DNA of 64,000 bases from Phorcus lineatus (Eukaryota; Mollusca; Gastropoda; Trochida; Trochidae). Shown here one piece after another: positions 26,500-38,611 of this stretch. A program made the position numbers and the translations under genes. Every line of letters begins with the position of its first letter. Positions within the stretch are counted from its first letter, which is position 1. The stretch spans positions 4,216,001 to 4,280,000 of the forward strand of contig OV121090.1 of the NCBI GenBank assembly GCA_921293015.1. The letters are read 5' to 3'. A model generated the notes under the pieces. It made no database searches and was not told the origin of the DNA. It saw only the letters and a program-made list of their open reading frames with translations.

Positions 26500-27140
26500 A
26501 ATTATGGCTGTTTGGTCACATAATTCATTGCTTTATGGAAACACATACATCCTTTGAACTTCACTTTGACCATCATAATAATTGAAACTTTATTCCATAC
26601 AGGCAGTGTTTAACAATTACACACATTAAAACACCTTCCTCGTAACCTAAAGGACCAATCTCGCCCATTTTCCTTCTCATCTTTTGACAATATGACAGTA
26701 TTTTGACAATGCAAGAACGTACTTAAAATGCCAAACAATTGTCGATCAATTTCCAATCATATGTACACATTTCCTAATCATTTGATATTCTCTTGCTCAA
26801 AAGAGTTCAAACATATTTCAAACAGAACCATTATCGCTTGAAAATTGATTGCTAGAAAAGAGATTATCCATCTTATGTCGAGTTCATTTTTTTATGGCAA
26901 TGCCGCCAATATATTTATTGAGAAAATTATCTTATATGAGTGTAAATTTGATAGGCAAAGAAAACTTAACACAACTGGGAATCAAAACATGACCAAATAT
27001 AACCATAAAGGACATTAATGCGTTAATGCCGGCGTCTGGTTTCTCTCATTTCTTCACAAAACATAACATTCGTCTTGTCTTGAACCATTGTTTAGGGATT
27101 TAAGTTTTAAAAACATGTGCAGTCTTGTTTCTGAAAACAT
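26500..27140 (+). repeat. Duplicon copy C, block M2
   Basis: 'aattatggctgtttgg', 'aaggaccaatctc', 'tttattgagaaaattatcttat', 'gaatcaaaacatgaccaaatata' (shown as landmarks) and 'gcgtctggtttctctcatttcttcaca' recur in order at 33,560-34,080. The similarity is high enough to follow by eye over ~600 bp. No shared open frame. Confidence 0.75.
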
Positions 27141-27629
27141 TATCAGCCATTTGAACATGCTATTACAAATGATGAAGCGTTTGCAATACTTAAAGGTGCG
27201 CTGAACATTTTAGAAAACAATTGTGTTCACTCTAATATTAGAATTTGCCAGAACCTGAATGCCTTGATGTATTAATATATCTACCAGTCTTTTAATGTAC
27301 ACTGTAGAAAAACTGGGCATAAAACACACGGAATTATTATAACATCCATGCAGCTAATATAATTCCTCAACACCACTGCTTGGCCATATAAACCTTGTAC
27401 CCTTTCTAAACATGGTAGAAATTAAATCTTAATAAGCGAAGGTATACTCAAAGAATTATGAAAAATCCCTGAAATTGACCATGCCTTAGAAAACATCATC
27501 TCATTCATGTGAGTGATATGCTAACATTAGTTCAATAATGATAGTGGGTGCATTTGTGGCTCCAAAATGGACTTGATTATAATAAGAGAATAAAATGTCC
27601 GATATTTTCATAGCAATGCTCTTGCTCTT

Positions 27630-28065
27630 GTCATATCTTGAAATTCCGAACTTCTAATCATTATCTCCCAATTGAAACAAGTAGATGACGTCGAATCCCT
27701 GTAACTGACAGTTTATGTACTCTTTGCGATTTAGACGATATTGGTGATGAATTTCATTTTTTATTTTTATGCCCGAAATTAGAACTAGAAAGAAAAAAGT
27801 ATATTCACATATATTTTTTATATCAGACCAAATATGCACAAAATGAAAACTCTGCTTAATACTACAAAGCTAGGAACTCTAAGAAAATTGTCATTATTTT
27901 TTAAAATCATCATGTCGCATTTTAAGAGATAAGATATTTAACCTTAGAATGGCATGTCAGCCTTTTATTGTATTGCAATGTATCATGTATCATTGTATAT
28001 ATATCCATGTACCTCTTATGCTGCAGTTTGCAGCCTGAGTGTAATAAAGTTCAGTTCAGTCATTA
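27630..28065 (+). pseudogene. LINE 3' tail with C-C-H-C zinc-ribbon end
   Basis: Translation from about 27,640 gives KFRTSNHYLPIE, then CTLCDLDDIGDEFHFLFLCP, then R-K-Y-I. This is the C-terminal module of a LINE polyprotein common in aquatic invertebrates (FR.S.H.L.IE.GR, C..C....IGDE.H.L..CP). One in-frame TGA replaces the expected Trp after 'ETSR', and a further stop follows 'NENSA'. The following text (KLGTL.KLS.FF) continues in another frame. The 3' end has a small hairpin (ctgcagtttgcag) and the tail 'ataaagttcagttcag'. The reverse transcriptase is absent, so this is a strongly 5'-truncated insertion between duplicons C and D. It belongs to a different family from the LINEs at 4,380 and 36,985. 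Confidence 0.8.
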
Positions 28066-28069
28066 GGCC

Positions 28070-30650
28070 TATTTTCATGATTGACAATTTTCAGGACAGA
28101 TATAAATGAGACGATTCAATGGACAGCCATGAGTTCAAATCTCAACTCTTAGAATATTTGTTGGATATTTTTTTTGCCGTTGTGACAAGAAGACTTATCC
28201 ATAATTCTTTAATGTTTTTATTGCCTGTCTGTTTTACATGAGGAATTGAACAGAACAATCAAAGGAAAAAGTCAAGGTTTCTAGAATCACTTGTTCATGG
28301 ATAAGATGTCAAACGAACTGTGGATGAAAAGATGGACGCTGACGTTGCTTCTTCGAATAATCTATGCCTTTACATGAAAAACCCTTTTGAAAGTTTTTTC
28401 TAATGAAATAGTATCATTCAATTAAATCAGTTGTATCGAAACAAACCAGTGTATTTGTGTATATTTGTTAGGGTTGCTTTTTTCACCTTCCCTTTCCATT
28501 ATACTTCACCAGAAAACTTACATGAGTATTATAAATGCCATAGGACATTAAACTTCTGATTTTCAGGAAAAGAAAAAGAATATCAATGTTCAAAACATTT
28601 CAGAATGAAATAAGAAAATATAATTATCTTACTAAGTGTTCAGTACTTGTGGATTGTATTTGCTTATTCTACAAGTTTGGGTTAATTTGTCTCAATCTAT
28701 TTATGTAAGTATCAGAGTGACACCTGTTGAGTGTTTTTAAAAAAGTGCATTTAAGTAGTAAATTAGTAAAGAAACTTAGAAAAAGTATATTTATATACCA
28801 AAGCAGCAAGTAGATAGGAAATTTATTACCTGATAAAAGTTAAAAAGAAATGACAGTTGTCATACGTTTATCATTATTCTTCATTCATGATTTGTGGAAC
28901 TCTGAAATGTTCTGAATTAAATATAAGATGAAACCATTGAAGCGAAATGACATGGAAAGATCTCACACGGAACATTTGTTATATTTGACGTTTATGAAAT
29001 GTGCCCCACATTGGATCCGGTGTTCTTCTTTGAAAATCGACTCCTTTGATAGCTTTTATTTGAAAGTGCTGTTAAACAATTAGTAAGTGAGGACATTCCA
29101 TAAAGAATATCTTAAAAAGTTGCTGTGATTTAAGGGTTCCTCTGTAACATTATGTATTCTCGTACTGTCAAACCATTTGTGTTTAAGTTAAAAATAGTCA
29201 TGCATCTTAAAAACGCTTTTACCAAAGATATCATACAAATCTAGGAATACCGAAATATCTTGTAATAATATGTTGTTGTCAGTAGTCTTTCTATTTAATC
29301 AAGGAAGATTTATGATATATTTTTCAAATTCTTCTGAGGTTACTTACTTTCTTTAATGGCAACATTTGATTATTTCATTTAAGACTTGTATTTGAATAAA
29401 TCTCCAACAGCGGTTTTTGGTCATCCATTCGTTTTTCTTTTAAGTCATTTGTAGTTGGCATTTGCTTGGCGAACAGTCAGAAGAGACTTATTCTTGGATC
29501 GGAGAGTTCTCGAAGGCTTATACTGGGTCAGGAGATTCGTGAGATACTCAGGAGCAAGGTTGTAAAGACCCCTTGTTAAAACTTGTAAACTGATATATGT
29601 TCGTTCACAATAAGAAAGCTATTAAAATTGAGTAATATCGTTTAACCTTAAAATTTTCTTTTCACTTCTGGAAAGCCTTCAAATTATATATGACATCATT
29701 TGCCCGTCGAACAAAATATGATGAAGCAGCGTCTCTATCATCTGTACATAGCTTATACATTGATGGTATTTGATGGAATGTGCTATATTTCAGAGTTGAA
29801 ATGCTGTCATGCAGGCTGCTTTTTCTCTGTCAATGGAAGGGAAACTCTGATCTCGGCGTCTCTTTGGAGTAATCTTTATGTCTCAAAGGCAAGCCCAAAT
29901 TCCGTAAAGAACAATTTCCTTCCAAGAGAACAATCTTATGAAAGCGTGAAAATGATTTTATCAAAGGTTGAACGAATGATGATACTCCATATATTATACT
30001 TGCATTATGTCATAGCAGCTGCCATCGTCCTTTTATCATCATTCAATGACATCGAAAACAGTTTTCAATCATTTATCAATGTTAGTGAATACGATTCAGT
30101 CTTAATGAAACATAAAATATACTTTAACATAGTTGAAAAACATTTTAAAAAGAAAACATAGCGTTTTTCTAATGTCATGTGCATGTTTATATTCATGTGA
30201 TTATAAAGTTACGGCACAGTGATATCAATTTAATTTTGAACTTAGCATTGAAGTATCTGTTTCCATCAAATTCTTATAAAGTTAATATGGAGCCGCAAAC
30301 ATACAGATATTCCAAGCTGATGAGAACCATTGTTCAAGAATAACAGTGTGAAACGATTGTTTTGTGTTTGCTTTTATCGCATTACCTCACAGAACATTAT
30401 TTTGCTTTTTCAAGTTTACAAGTTGGACTGCAATTACATGTCATTCTTAGACATCAGTACTAGAATTGTTTTATTTGTGACAATCCATGTACTATTATTT
30501 TGTCATGGTAATGTTACAGTTTGCTAAAGACTATCTTTTAAGCGTCTGTTTCTCAAGTGAAACCCATGTTAGTTGTATTTAACATGTCAAGATTGTCTGA
30601 CGAACAGTGTCAAATTGGTGGGAGATCATCATTACACATGTTCGTTAATG
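28070..30650 (+). repeat. Duplicon copy D, leader plus block M1
   Basis: Aligned with copy C from the leader onward: 'ttttacatgaggaattgaa' near 28,230, 'gaaatgacagttgtcat' near 28,848, 'gaaatgacatgg' near 28,945, 'catttgttatatttgacgtttatgaaatg' region near 28,970, and 'tgcaattacatgtcatt' near 30,430. It holds a 153-codon open frame (29,700-30,161) with no motif. The matching positions in copies A (1,480-1,620) and C (24,110-24,240) are interrupted, so I do not call it a gene. Confidence 0.75.
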
Positions 30651-30865
30651 CCAGCAAGGTAGTACGAAAAAGCAGTCTAAGTAAGAGCTTTTATTCCATA
30701 ACAATGACTTCCTTGAGAGGCATTTAGAAGCATTATGAATAGAGAACAATTCCAATGGATATACAACTTCTTCATTGCAGGATTGCGACGCGTCGGTGTA
30801 AATACAAACTCCGTATCAAGATAGTGTTCTCTATTCTGCAAAACAATGGGTCTTTTATAAACAGA

Positions 30866-30993
30866 TATTACAAAATAAGTGGGTGTTGAATATGGAACAT
30901 ATTCCAACGAGATATTTTAAAACTTTTTGACTTTTAAAAAAATATTGAGTTGGAATAATTTCCATGTTCAACACCCACGAGTTTTGTGATCTA
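30866..30993. repeat. Inverted repeat, ~42-bp arms, ~43-bp loop
   Basis: The left arm around 'gtgggtgttgaatatgga' and the right arm around 'tccatgttcaacacccac' are complementary with few mismatches. Pairing continues inward through 'tattccaac' / 'gttggaataat' and outward through 'attacaaaat' / 'ttttgtgat'. It could be a small foldback element or a hairpin; no target-site duplication was seen. Confidence 0.8.
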
Positions 30994-31414
30994 TTTATTA
31001 CACACAGGATAGGAAAACTTGTTAATCGAAGACATTAAATGTTCACTGAAAGACGTTAGAGCGCATGAATACATTGTGCGCAATAATACACTGCCTAGCT
31101 CTTTTGTCTGAAACATAGGCCGTGTTATAGTTGTAAAAGAATCAAAGAGCCTGAGCCATACGTAACAGAAATATGAGTTTATATTTTTTCATATAGTTTA
31201 ATGTACAAAGATTTGATAAACAGTGACAGGCAAACAACTTGACAGATCAAAACGCAATTACAATAATATTGTCAATATTCTCAGTCACTGAACACTTGAC
31301 GCATCATCGCTAAATTTGACATGTCAGTGCTATGCAATGAACAACGTCAGCTCGCTTTGAACAAAGTAACACCGAGTCTGTCAAACTAGATACAATAAAT
31401 TACTGGTCATCAAT

Positions 31415-31570
31415 TCATTTTCTTGTTTTCTGGTCCAAAGAAGTTATCCTTTCTGGTACCACCATATATTGGGGCTGAGAAGATGGACTGCAAGAGCTCG
31501 GTACTCCTGTAACTGGTTGTCCGATTGCTTTAGGTAGTGAGGTTGACGTTGGAAGGGAGACTACTCTCAT
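31415..31570 (-). CDS. Small ORF of unknown nature in a GC-richer island
   Basis: The region 31,300-31,790 is richer in GC and CpG than its surroundings. On the minus strand a 51-codon frame runs from ATG (31,570-31,568, context AAAAATGA) to TGA (31,417-31,415). It is open for 16 further codons upstream. Its product is Pro/Ser/Thr-rich, with LPKAIGQPVTGVPSS and PQYMVVPERITSLDQK, and lacks the Lys/Ile/Asn bias of the surrounding chance frames. I do not recognise a family. It may be the end of a transposon-encoded protein or a short terminal exon. The neighbouring minus-strand text near 31,690-31,790 also reads like degenerate coding but shifts frame. Confidence 0.25.
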   Translation of the reverse strand: MRVVSLPTSTSLPKAIGQPVTGVPSSCSPSSQPQYMVVPERITSLDQKTRK

Positions 31571-32499
31571 TTTTACGTGATTTGACAAGTGCGAGAGAAC
31601 GGGAAGTAGATTGGTGATTTAATATGATTCGAGTCATTGTGGCGGTTCATCGACAGCGTACTCTAGTTGTTTATGCTCTCTACGTTCAGGATGTAAACAA
31701 AGCGCTAAAGGTAGATAACTCTGCCGCGACTGCTTCATCGACGAAATTAACAATTAAGGATTACTTTGATTACAAAAAATAACCTACGTCAATATTTTAT
31801 TATTCACAAATTTAATGTGATGTTTGGTTGTGTTTTGTTGCTGATAACTGCTTGAATATAGGTGTGATGTTAATCTGAAATATCGAGGTGGCAACGGAAA
31901 GATAACTTGAACTCGATCGATCGATTGTAAAAGTAGTTCGGCATTATGACGTCACTATCGTTGAATAACCTGTTTTGGTTACACAACTTTCAACTGGTTA
32001 CACAACACTTGTGTCAAATAACCAAAATTATCTCATAAAGATATTCACAACACGTGTGTAATATGATATGTTTTAAACAGTTAATATTAACAAAATATTC
32101 GTTAGTTGGCTCACAAATAAGAGAACTTGACAGCTCTATGGTTGAGCTTTTGAGCTGTCGCATCAAAATATCAAAGAATTTAACATAAAACAAATCACAC
32201 ATATTTTTTTGCATGATGTATCAATTATTTCAGCATTCTGTTTTATGAACATCTGTGTGAAATTTGAAAACGACAGCATCGTAAGTTTCAAACTGGAATT
32301 AGCTTTATAAAGTATACTGCATGTCATATATGGTGAATACTATTTTGAAAAATAATAACTAATGAATTGGATGTATAATTTTCGTTAAAAGTTACGAATA
32401 ATTACTGAACGTTTGATTATTTAAGTTAAGCTTGTGATAGTGTTGTTTCAAACTTAACAAATTTTAAACAAAGCATTATCAAGGGACGATATGAATATT

Positions 32500-34110
32500 T
32501 GTTATGAAGGAAAGGGAATTGCCTTATGAGCACGTTTTAGCTTCCACACAAAGTTGATAGGACAGAATATTTGTTGCATAAGATGGTAATTATGGCTTGC
32601 CAAGTTTCCTTTTACTTTTGTTATTATGATTGTATCGTTATGCTTTTTCATCTGTAAATATGTCAAAAGATCTACGTTGCATGCCAACCAGAATTACATC
32701 AAAGTAGCTCAATATCCACATTACTGATGAAATTACTGGTAGCAGTCAAACAGGAAGACTGGTTTGTTTACTGTAATCCATCTGTTTTACGATTGTCAAT
32801 ATGTAGTTAATATTTGGAATAAACTCAAAGAATGGTCAGAAGATGTTACAAGTATAAAGATAGAACTATCAAAAAGAATTATATGTCTCGGATATCCGGA
32901 AAAAAGAAATAGAATACTGAACATGATCATAACTAAAGTGAAATATAACATATTTGAATCTAAGAATACCATAATGAAACCAACTTTTACTAGCATTAAA
33001 CAAGACATCCAAACCGCATACAACATCAATAAATACAACACATACTCAATGTAATAGTGGTCGACTTGTCATCTACTTTTCCAAATTGAATAAATATTGA
33101 TTTGTTCTATTTTGTAATGACATCCTTATTCCACTGCACCTGAAGACTCGTTAACCTTTAGTTTCATTTGTAACCAACAAGGGCAGTGCTGATATCTGAG
33201 GCGTATTGACACAACTGTCATTTTATAACATCGATGTATATATTTCTGTCAAAATGTACCATCCAGAACCATGTATTTCTTTTCAAAGACTGTGTAAAAA
33301 TTGATGTCTGATTTCATGTACATTTACCACAAAAATAAATTTAAAAAATGACTGGTTTGGACCAAACATTTAGTCAATCCATTGGCCATCTGAGTTTATG
33401 TTTGTTATGAGTATATTATGTATACTAGAGGGATGGCAGTAAGTTAAAGGAATCATTATAAAGAAATGAAAATCTGACATTATGGAAATTACTGATCTAT
33501 GAATAATACTTTAGTTTTGTTGCTAGCATAATATATAACATCATCTTGTTATCTCAATAATTATGGCTATTTGGACACAGTATTAAATGCATTTTTTTAT
33601 TGCAAGGCATACATTAATTGAAAAAACATTAACAGACACTCCTGTAACAGAAAGCACCAATCTCACTGAGGTATTTTGTCATCTTTGGAATAAATGACAA
33701 ACCTTTGAAAATGCAAAAGATAATTAAGAATGCAATATAGTTGTAATTGAACATTTCTTTTTCTGCTAATATCATATTTATTAAATTTGTAAGAGAAAGT
33801 TGTAGCCTTAAATATTGATATCTAGAAAAAGACATGCACAACTATTTCGATGCTCATCTTATGTTGATAAATTGCTTAGCGTTTCTGCCATGATGTTTAT
33901 TGAGGAAATAATCTTATATAAGTGTAAATGTGACACCGTAAAGGCAAATTTTACACACATGGAAATCAAAACATGACCAAATATAGCAATAATGACATCG
34001 ATGCGTTAATACTGGCGTCTGGTTTCTGTCATTTCTTCACAAAACATTACATTTGTCTTGTCTTGAACTAATGTTTAGTGCTTTAAGTAATAATATTTCA
34101 GGATAGGATG
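32500..34110 (+). repeat. Duplicon copy D, block M2, split by a LINE
   Basis: The front (32,500-32,766) matches copy A M2 ('gttttagcttcca', 'cttgccaagtttcc', 'gcatgccaac', 'actggtagcagtc'). The back (33,350-34,110) matches copy C M2 (26,500-27,140). A 583-bp LINE tail separates the two halves. Confidence 0.75.
32767..33349 (+). pseudogene. LINE 3' end with 10-bp target-site duplication
   Basis: A 583-bp insertion bounded by GACTGGTTTG at 32,757-32,766 and again at 33,350-33,359. The insert opens in frame with V-I-HLFYDC-QYVVNIWNKLKEW, the last part of the zinc-ribbon and W-rich module of an L1/Tx1-like ORF2. It stays open for about 95 codons to TAA at 33,052-33,054. About 295 bp of 3' untranslated sequence follow, ending A-rich ('aaaaataaatttaaaaaat'). 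The exact direct repeat and clean open frame mark a comparatively recent target-primed insertion, extreme in its 5' truncation. It resembles, but is not the same as, the LINE at 4,380-5,870. Confidence 0.9.
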
Positions 34111-34269
34111 TCTTTAATGCACGTTATTGTCTCTTAGGACACGTTGACATTATCAGCAACCCAATAACCGTATAGCAATTTCTACATTATTGAGTTTGGA
34201 ATAGTTAAAGTTTGCAAACACAAAATATATGTCATCATTAGTCTTGGAAAGAAATTTTTTTACACAATC

Positions 34270-36980
34270 TCATACACTATTTTTTGATAAGATATAACAG
34301 AATGTCAACAAAATATTTTAATTGTAGTATGATTGGAATATTGAAAAGTAATAACATATCGTGTTTTACTATTTACTATGAAAATTAAAATGTTGAAAAA
34401 GGAATTTTTTAGGGTTTCTTTGGACAATTTTTAATACACAAAGTAGATAATGTGTGCTTAAATCTGATCTTCTCATGAATGTTAAATGTTTATCAAAGTA
34501 AAATTCTACAAAATAACGCAGTATTGTAGTGTTCTAACGTATTACTACAAATATGCTACTTCATCAAATAGACATTGTAACTGGACCCATTTGGAGTTCG
34601 TCAAACAGCGACTTAAATGTGTGAAATCTTTCATGACATCATCAAACGGAAACCTTCTCATTTTCATCAATTCTTGAAGCAGGTGTCAGTCGTTTAATCA
34701 ACCAAAGATGACATCTCTTACTAGATTATAAAGACCAAGCTGAACTGATATCAACTGAATGGATAGTGTTTGACATTCATTTCCTACCACCATAAAAGCA
34801 CTCTCATTAAAAACAAAATTGATTTATCATCGCAACGAGTCGAGTGAAAACGTAATATTTTCATGTGTAAAATGAAAATACGACTTTCTTGTCTCAATAA
34901 ATGATAAAGGAAAATATGTTGCATAAAAAATGATAGAGCCTATTTATTAAATATAAGATTATAAGTTCTTACATCATAAGTGCTGTCCGCTGATATCGAA
35001 AGGGTAATGATGTCAGCAAAATGTTGTTGTTTTGGTGGTTTAGTCCCCTCATGGTTGCATGGTATATGTGAAGAGGAAATAGTTTGATCGAAATAAATTG
35101 CTAAAAATCAAAAAATGATTTTGAAAAATATACTTTTTGTGAATGATTAAAAGAGCGTACTCATGATTATATCTCTGGGAAATACTTCGAAAAATATTCA
35201 TTTGAAGTCAGTTTTGACGCAAACCTGTGTTTTCAGTAAAGCTGAAATGCCTGTGACAGACATATTTCTTAGTTATGTCATGATACCAACAATATATGAA
35301 CCTTAGAAGGTATTTATATATGTAAACAGTAATATCGTTTCTGTCCTACTCTTCCTACTACTGTTAAAATATGAACAATATTTTCATTGCAGTGAGAGTA
35401 TGATTTCCTACTGCTTTTGTATAAATATTGATCCTACTTTGATTGTATCATCCTATATTTCATTGATATGTACTTAGTATATAATAAATTTGTATTTTGA
35501 ATGACGAGCGACAGTTTAAAAATCAGAACTATAATTATTCAAGCCATGTATTGCAGCTATGCTAGATAACATCAATTAATCTTGAATTCTGATGTTCTTC
35601 TTCAAAATATAAACTATTCAGTGTGGTTATGGTACAAGCTGAATGAGACAACGTGATTGGTTAGATAAAAGGCGATACAGCACCTTAAACACGATGTGGG
35701 ATATTCAATGGGACATTCAGTTAATTCATTTTAACTGTTTGAAATGAAATCGATGTGTACGCAACTACTGACACAACGGATTTCGATGAAAGAAATACGA
35801 AACATGTGTTCAAAGAAGTGTTAATAAATGATCGTCATTGAAACGTGTATCGATTAACTCAGAGCTCTAGATTTATAAAATATCTAGGAGAGAATTGTTT
35901 GTTTCGTGACATACATCATTTTTCCTGGCGTGTTTTCCTAAGTGCAGTGTACTATATAGTTAATCCAATCCAATTTTAAATGGGATCTGATAATAAAATT
36001 ACAGATATGACAAAAAGTTAAACCCTTCCTATCAAAAATGACTAGGGGAAAAAACTACTAGAAACAAGGTCGATTTGTTTGGTTTCTACTCAAAATATAT
36101 GATTATATATATATATTCTATAAAACATTAAATATCTACATTACCTTTGTCTATCCCGGGCTGACATATAGTCGCACCTCTATATTAACCAATTTGCACA
36201 CACACATACGGCAAGTCCTGAACTGCACTGACAGCGGTCAAACTGGGCTTAATGTATGCTCAGGAGGAACAAGTGTCACCAGCTGCATCTGAAAAAATAA
36301 TGGAATATTTTAAATATATTCTTATAAAGACGATATACTTAAGAGGCTCCACACCTCGAAAAGATATGCACAAATATGTAAACTTATGACAGGATGAAAA
36401 TGAAAAAAAATCATTTGCTATTGTGATTGGTAGGAATGAGATATATATGCATTGAATGCATTTATTTAACAGAAAAATCAAATCATTACTATGAATTCGT
36501 TTTCCAGGGAGGTAGATAAAGAAAGCTCGTGTAAGGTAATGTATAATCAAATGTTATCACACAATGATCCCGTAATATTTCTTTATTTTTATCGGAGCCT
36601 ATTTTCTGATGCCATGAAAGTAATTCAAGTCAAACACCATAAGGTAACCTCTCTCGAGTTATTCTCGGGCGACAAACTCAACTGACAAATTTCGGCCAAT
36701 GAAATCATTTAAGAATGCTAGGCCTGCTTGCTTTCAGTGAGCCCGAAGTCCTTATTCAGGTACACTTTTATAAGGCCTTGTTGTTACAAGAACGTAAAAG
36801 TGCAACGTCGAATAAATTCTTGGTTTTCTAAAGCTTTAGGAAATGGTTTCGGTTTTTCGTATGGTTACTTTGAAAACGTTGTTGCATTCAGTCAGGCTTC
36901 TAAATTTCTAGCTCAAAAACTTCTTGTATTAAAACAAGTTTATAAACTTCTCACAACAACACTCATCAATATCAATATTG
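34270..36980. other. AT-rich non-coding stretch
   Basis: No recognisable coding sequence. Frames at 36,260-36,550 (minus), 36,491-36,685 and 36,728-36,985 carry no motif. A short TATATA run lies near 36,100. Confidence 0.35.
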
Positions 36981-36984
36981 GATA

Positions 36985-38135
36985 GAAGGATCGACACTTA
37001 GTTGGATTTGTTCTTATCTCAAGGGACGAACAAGTACTGATTGACACTGAATACTCTGACAAAAAAGCACTCAATTTCCGGGTTGCCACAGGGTTCAGTG
37101 TTGGGACCAATTCTCTACCTTCTATATATTGGCTATATTGCCTATATCACTGAAGCGCATATGACCCCCCATCATGTTTATGCAGATGATGCCCAGGTAT
37201 TAAAACCTTTTCAATCATCACAAGTAACTAAATCCCTGCAACAAATCACCCTCTGTACTGAGGATAATTTAATGATAGTAAGACTGTAGCACTGCTCATT
37301 GGCTCAACGCAACAATTGGCAAATAACAATACTCATTCATTAGTGGCTGATGTAGAGATACAACTCTCTGGTCCTATCAAAGATCTCGGTGTTCATATTG
37401 ATGCTACGCTGCCCATGGGAGCTCAGGTTAACCACTTGTGTCAAACTTGCTTCTTTCATCTCAGGTCTATCGGCAGCATAAGAACATACCTGACTTTAGA
37501 GGCTACAGAGTCACTAGTGAGAGCACTTGTAACATCACGAATGTCTTATGTAATTCCCTTTTGTGCGGACTGAATACTCAATGCTGCGACAAGCTTCAAA
37601 AAGTACAGAATACAGCAGCTCGAGTCATCACAAGACCACAAAAATCAGCACCACATTACGCCCATTCTAAAACAGCTTCCGGTGCAAGTCTGAGTTGAGT
37701 TCAAACTCAAAGTCTCTGTTTAGCCTACAAATGTCTCCATGAACTGGCCCCTTTTTCACTATCTGACGCCTTCAGCTTTACACTTCATCTCGTGACCTAC
37801 GATCTGACAAATAGCACTTACTAGCAGTGCCCAAGTATGGACTCAAGACCTTCGGATTCAGATCTGTCACACACTGCCCCCGTTCTATGGAACTCTCTGC
37901 CATATGACATGAAAATCTCAGACAATTGCAACCTCTTTAAATCACGTCTCAAAACCAATCTGTTCAACAGTTATTATTCCTCATAGACTATCTGCCTGTT
38001 CATTCAACAACATTTTTCTTCGTTCGTTCCTGTATTTTATGTGTCATATTCGCAATCGGAGGATACCTCAGAGTGTGAATTGAGCACTTTTACATATACG
38101 CATTACTATTACTAATATTAGTATTATTATCCTAT
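36985..38135 (+). pseudogene. Decayed LINE: reverse transcriptase palm to 3' tail
   Basis: Fragments of one polyprotein lie in order in shifting frames. First comes G-STLSWICSYLKGRT near 36,987. Next is SGLPQGSVLGPILYLLYI with YADDAQ, the catalytic B and C boxes of reverse transcriptase (37,070-37,200). Then KTVALLIGS-QQL leads into LGVHID-TLPM and LRSIGSIRTYLTLEA-ESLVRA-VTSR (37,316-37,560), then QKVQNTAARVI (~37,600), and finally APVLWNSLP and FKSRLKTNLF (~37,870-37,970). The order and motifs match CR1/L2/Jockey-type ORF2. The end is an ATT-rich simple tail (38,105-38,135). There are at least three frameshifts and several stops, and the endonuclease is missing (5' truncation near 36,980). 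It is not functional. Confidence 0.9.
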
Positions 38136-38309
38136 GATTTTATGAACTTAGCTTCCCCTGCCAGGGAAAGAATGGGAGCGCATAAGGACATAGTCGTTTA
38201 AGACATTGTCAGCAATGGATTACAGAATCCCAACGTGAGATCTGTTAGCAAATTATGTATTCTTCAATTTTTTTATTTAGTTAAATCATCATGTATGTGT
38301 GTGTTGGTG

Positions 38310-38607
38310 ATGAAAAGAACTTAGAAACTTTGATCACTATGCGTGGGTCCTTCAAGCCATTGAGTACAAAATCTGTAATCAGCAAATTCTTCAAACCTGA
38401 GTGAGTGTCCAGAAATGCTTTTGTGCAATGATTGTTTATCAATATATGTATCCCAGTTGTTATGTGTATATGAAATAAAACTCATTTGATATTCTAAATA
38501 CGTTGTTGTCTGGCTGTAGATTTGGTTCGTTTTAGTGGTCCGAACATTTCACTATCCATACGTTTTTGATGAAAAACGGAAGTGTTCGGATTATCGAGGT
38601 CTGACTG
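38310..38607 (+). pseudogene. pogo/Tigger-like transposon, 3' end
   Basis: The right terminus reads, on the minus strand, CAGTCAGACCTCGATAATCC, followed by inner 'gaacac'. It is flanked outside by TA (38,608-38,609), as expected for Tc1/mariner-pogo elements. A second, partly inverted 'gtccgaacatttc' lies at ~38,538. Upstream, one frame ends S-F-KPLSTKSVISKFFKPE followed by TGA (about 38,345-38,403), similar to the C-terminal FF-P tail of Tigger transposases. The catalytic DDE part and the left end are not present; the LINE tail at 38,135 lies just upstream. Confidence 0.65.
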
Positions 38608-38611
38608 TATA

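Noticed and set aside
29700-30161. 153-codon open frame on the plus strand
   Set aside because: It has no recognisable domain, and the matching positions in duplicons A and C are interrupted, so the frame is not conserved.
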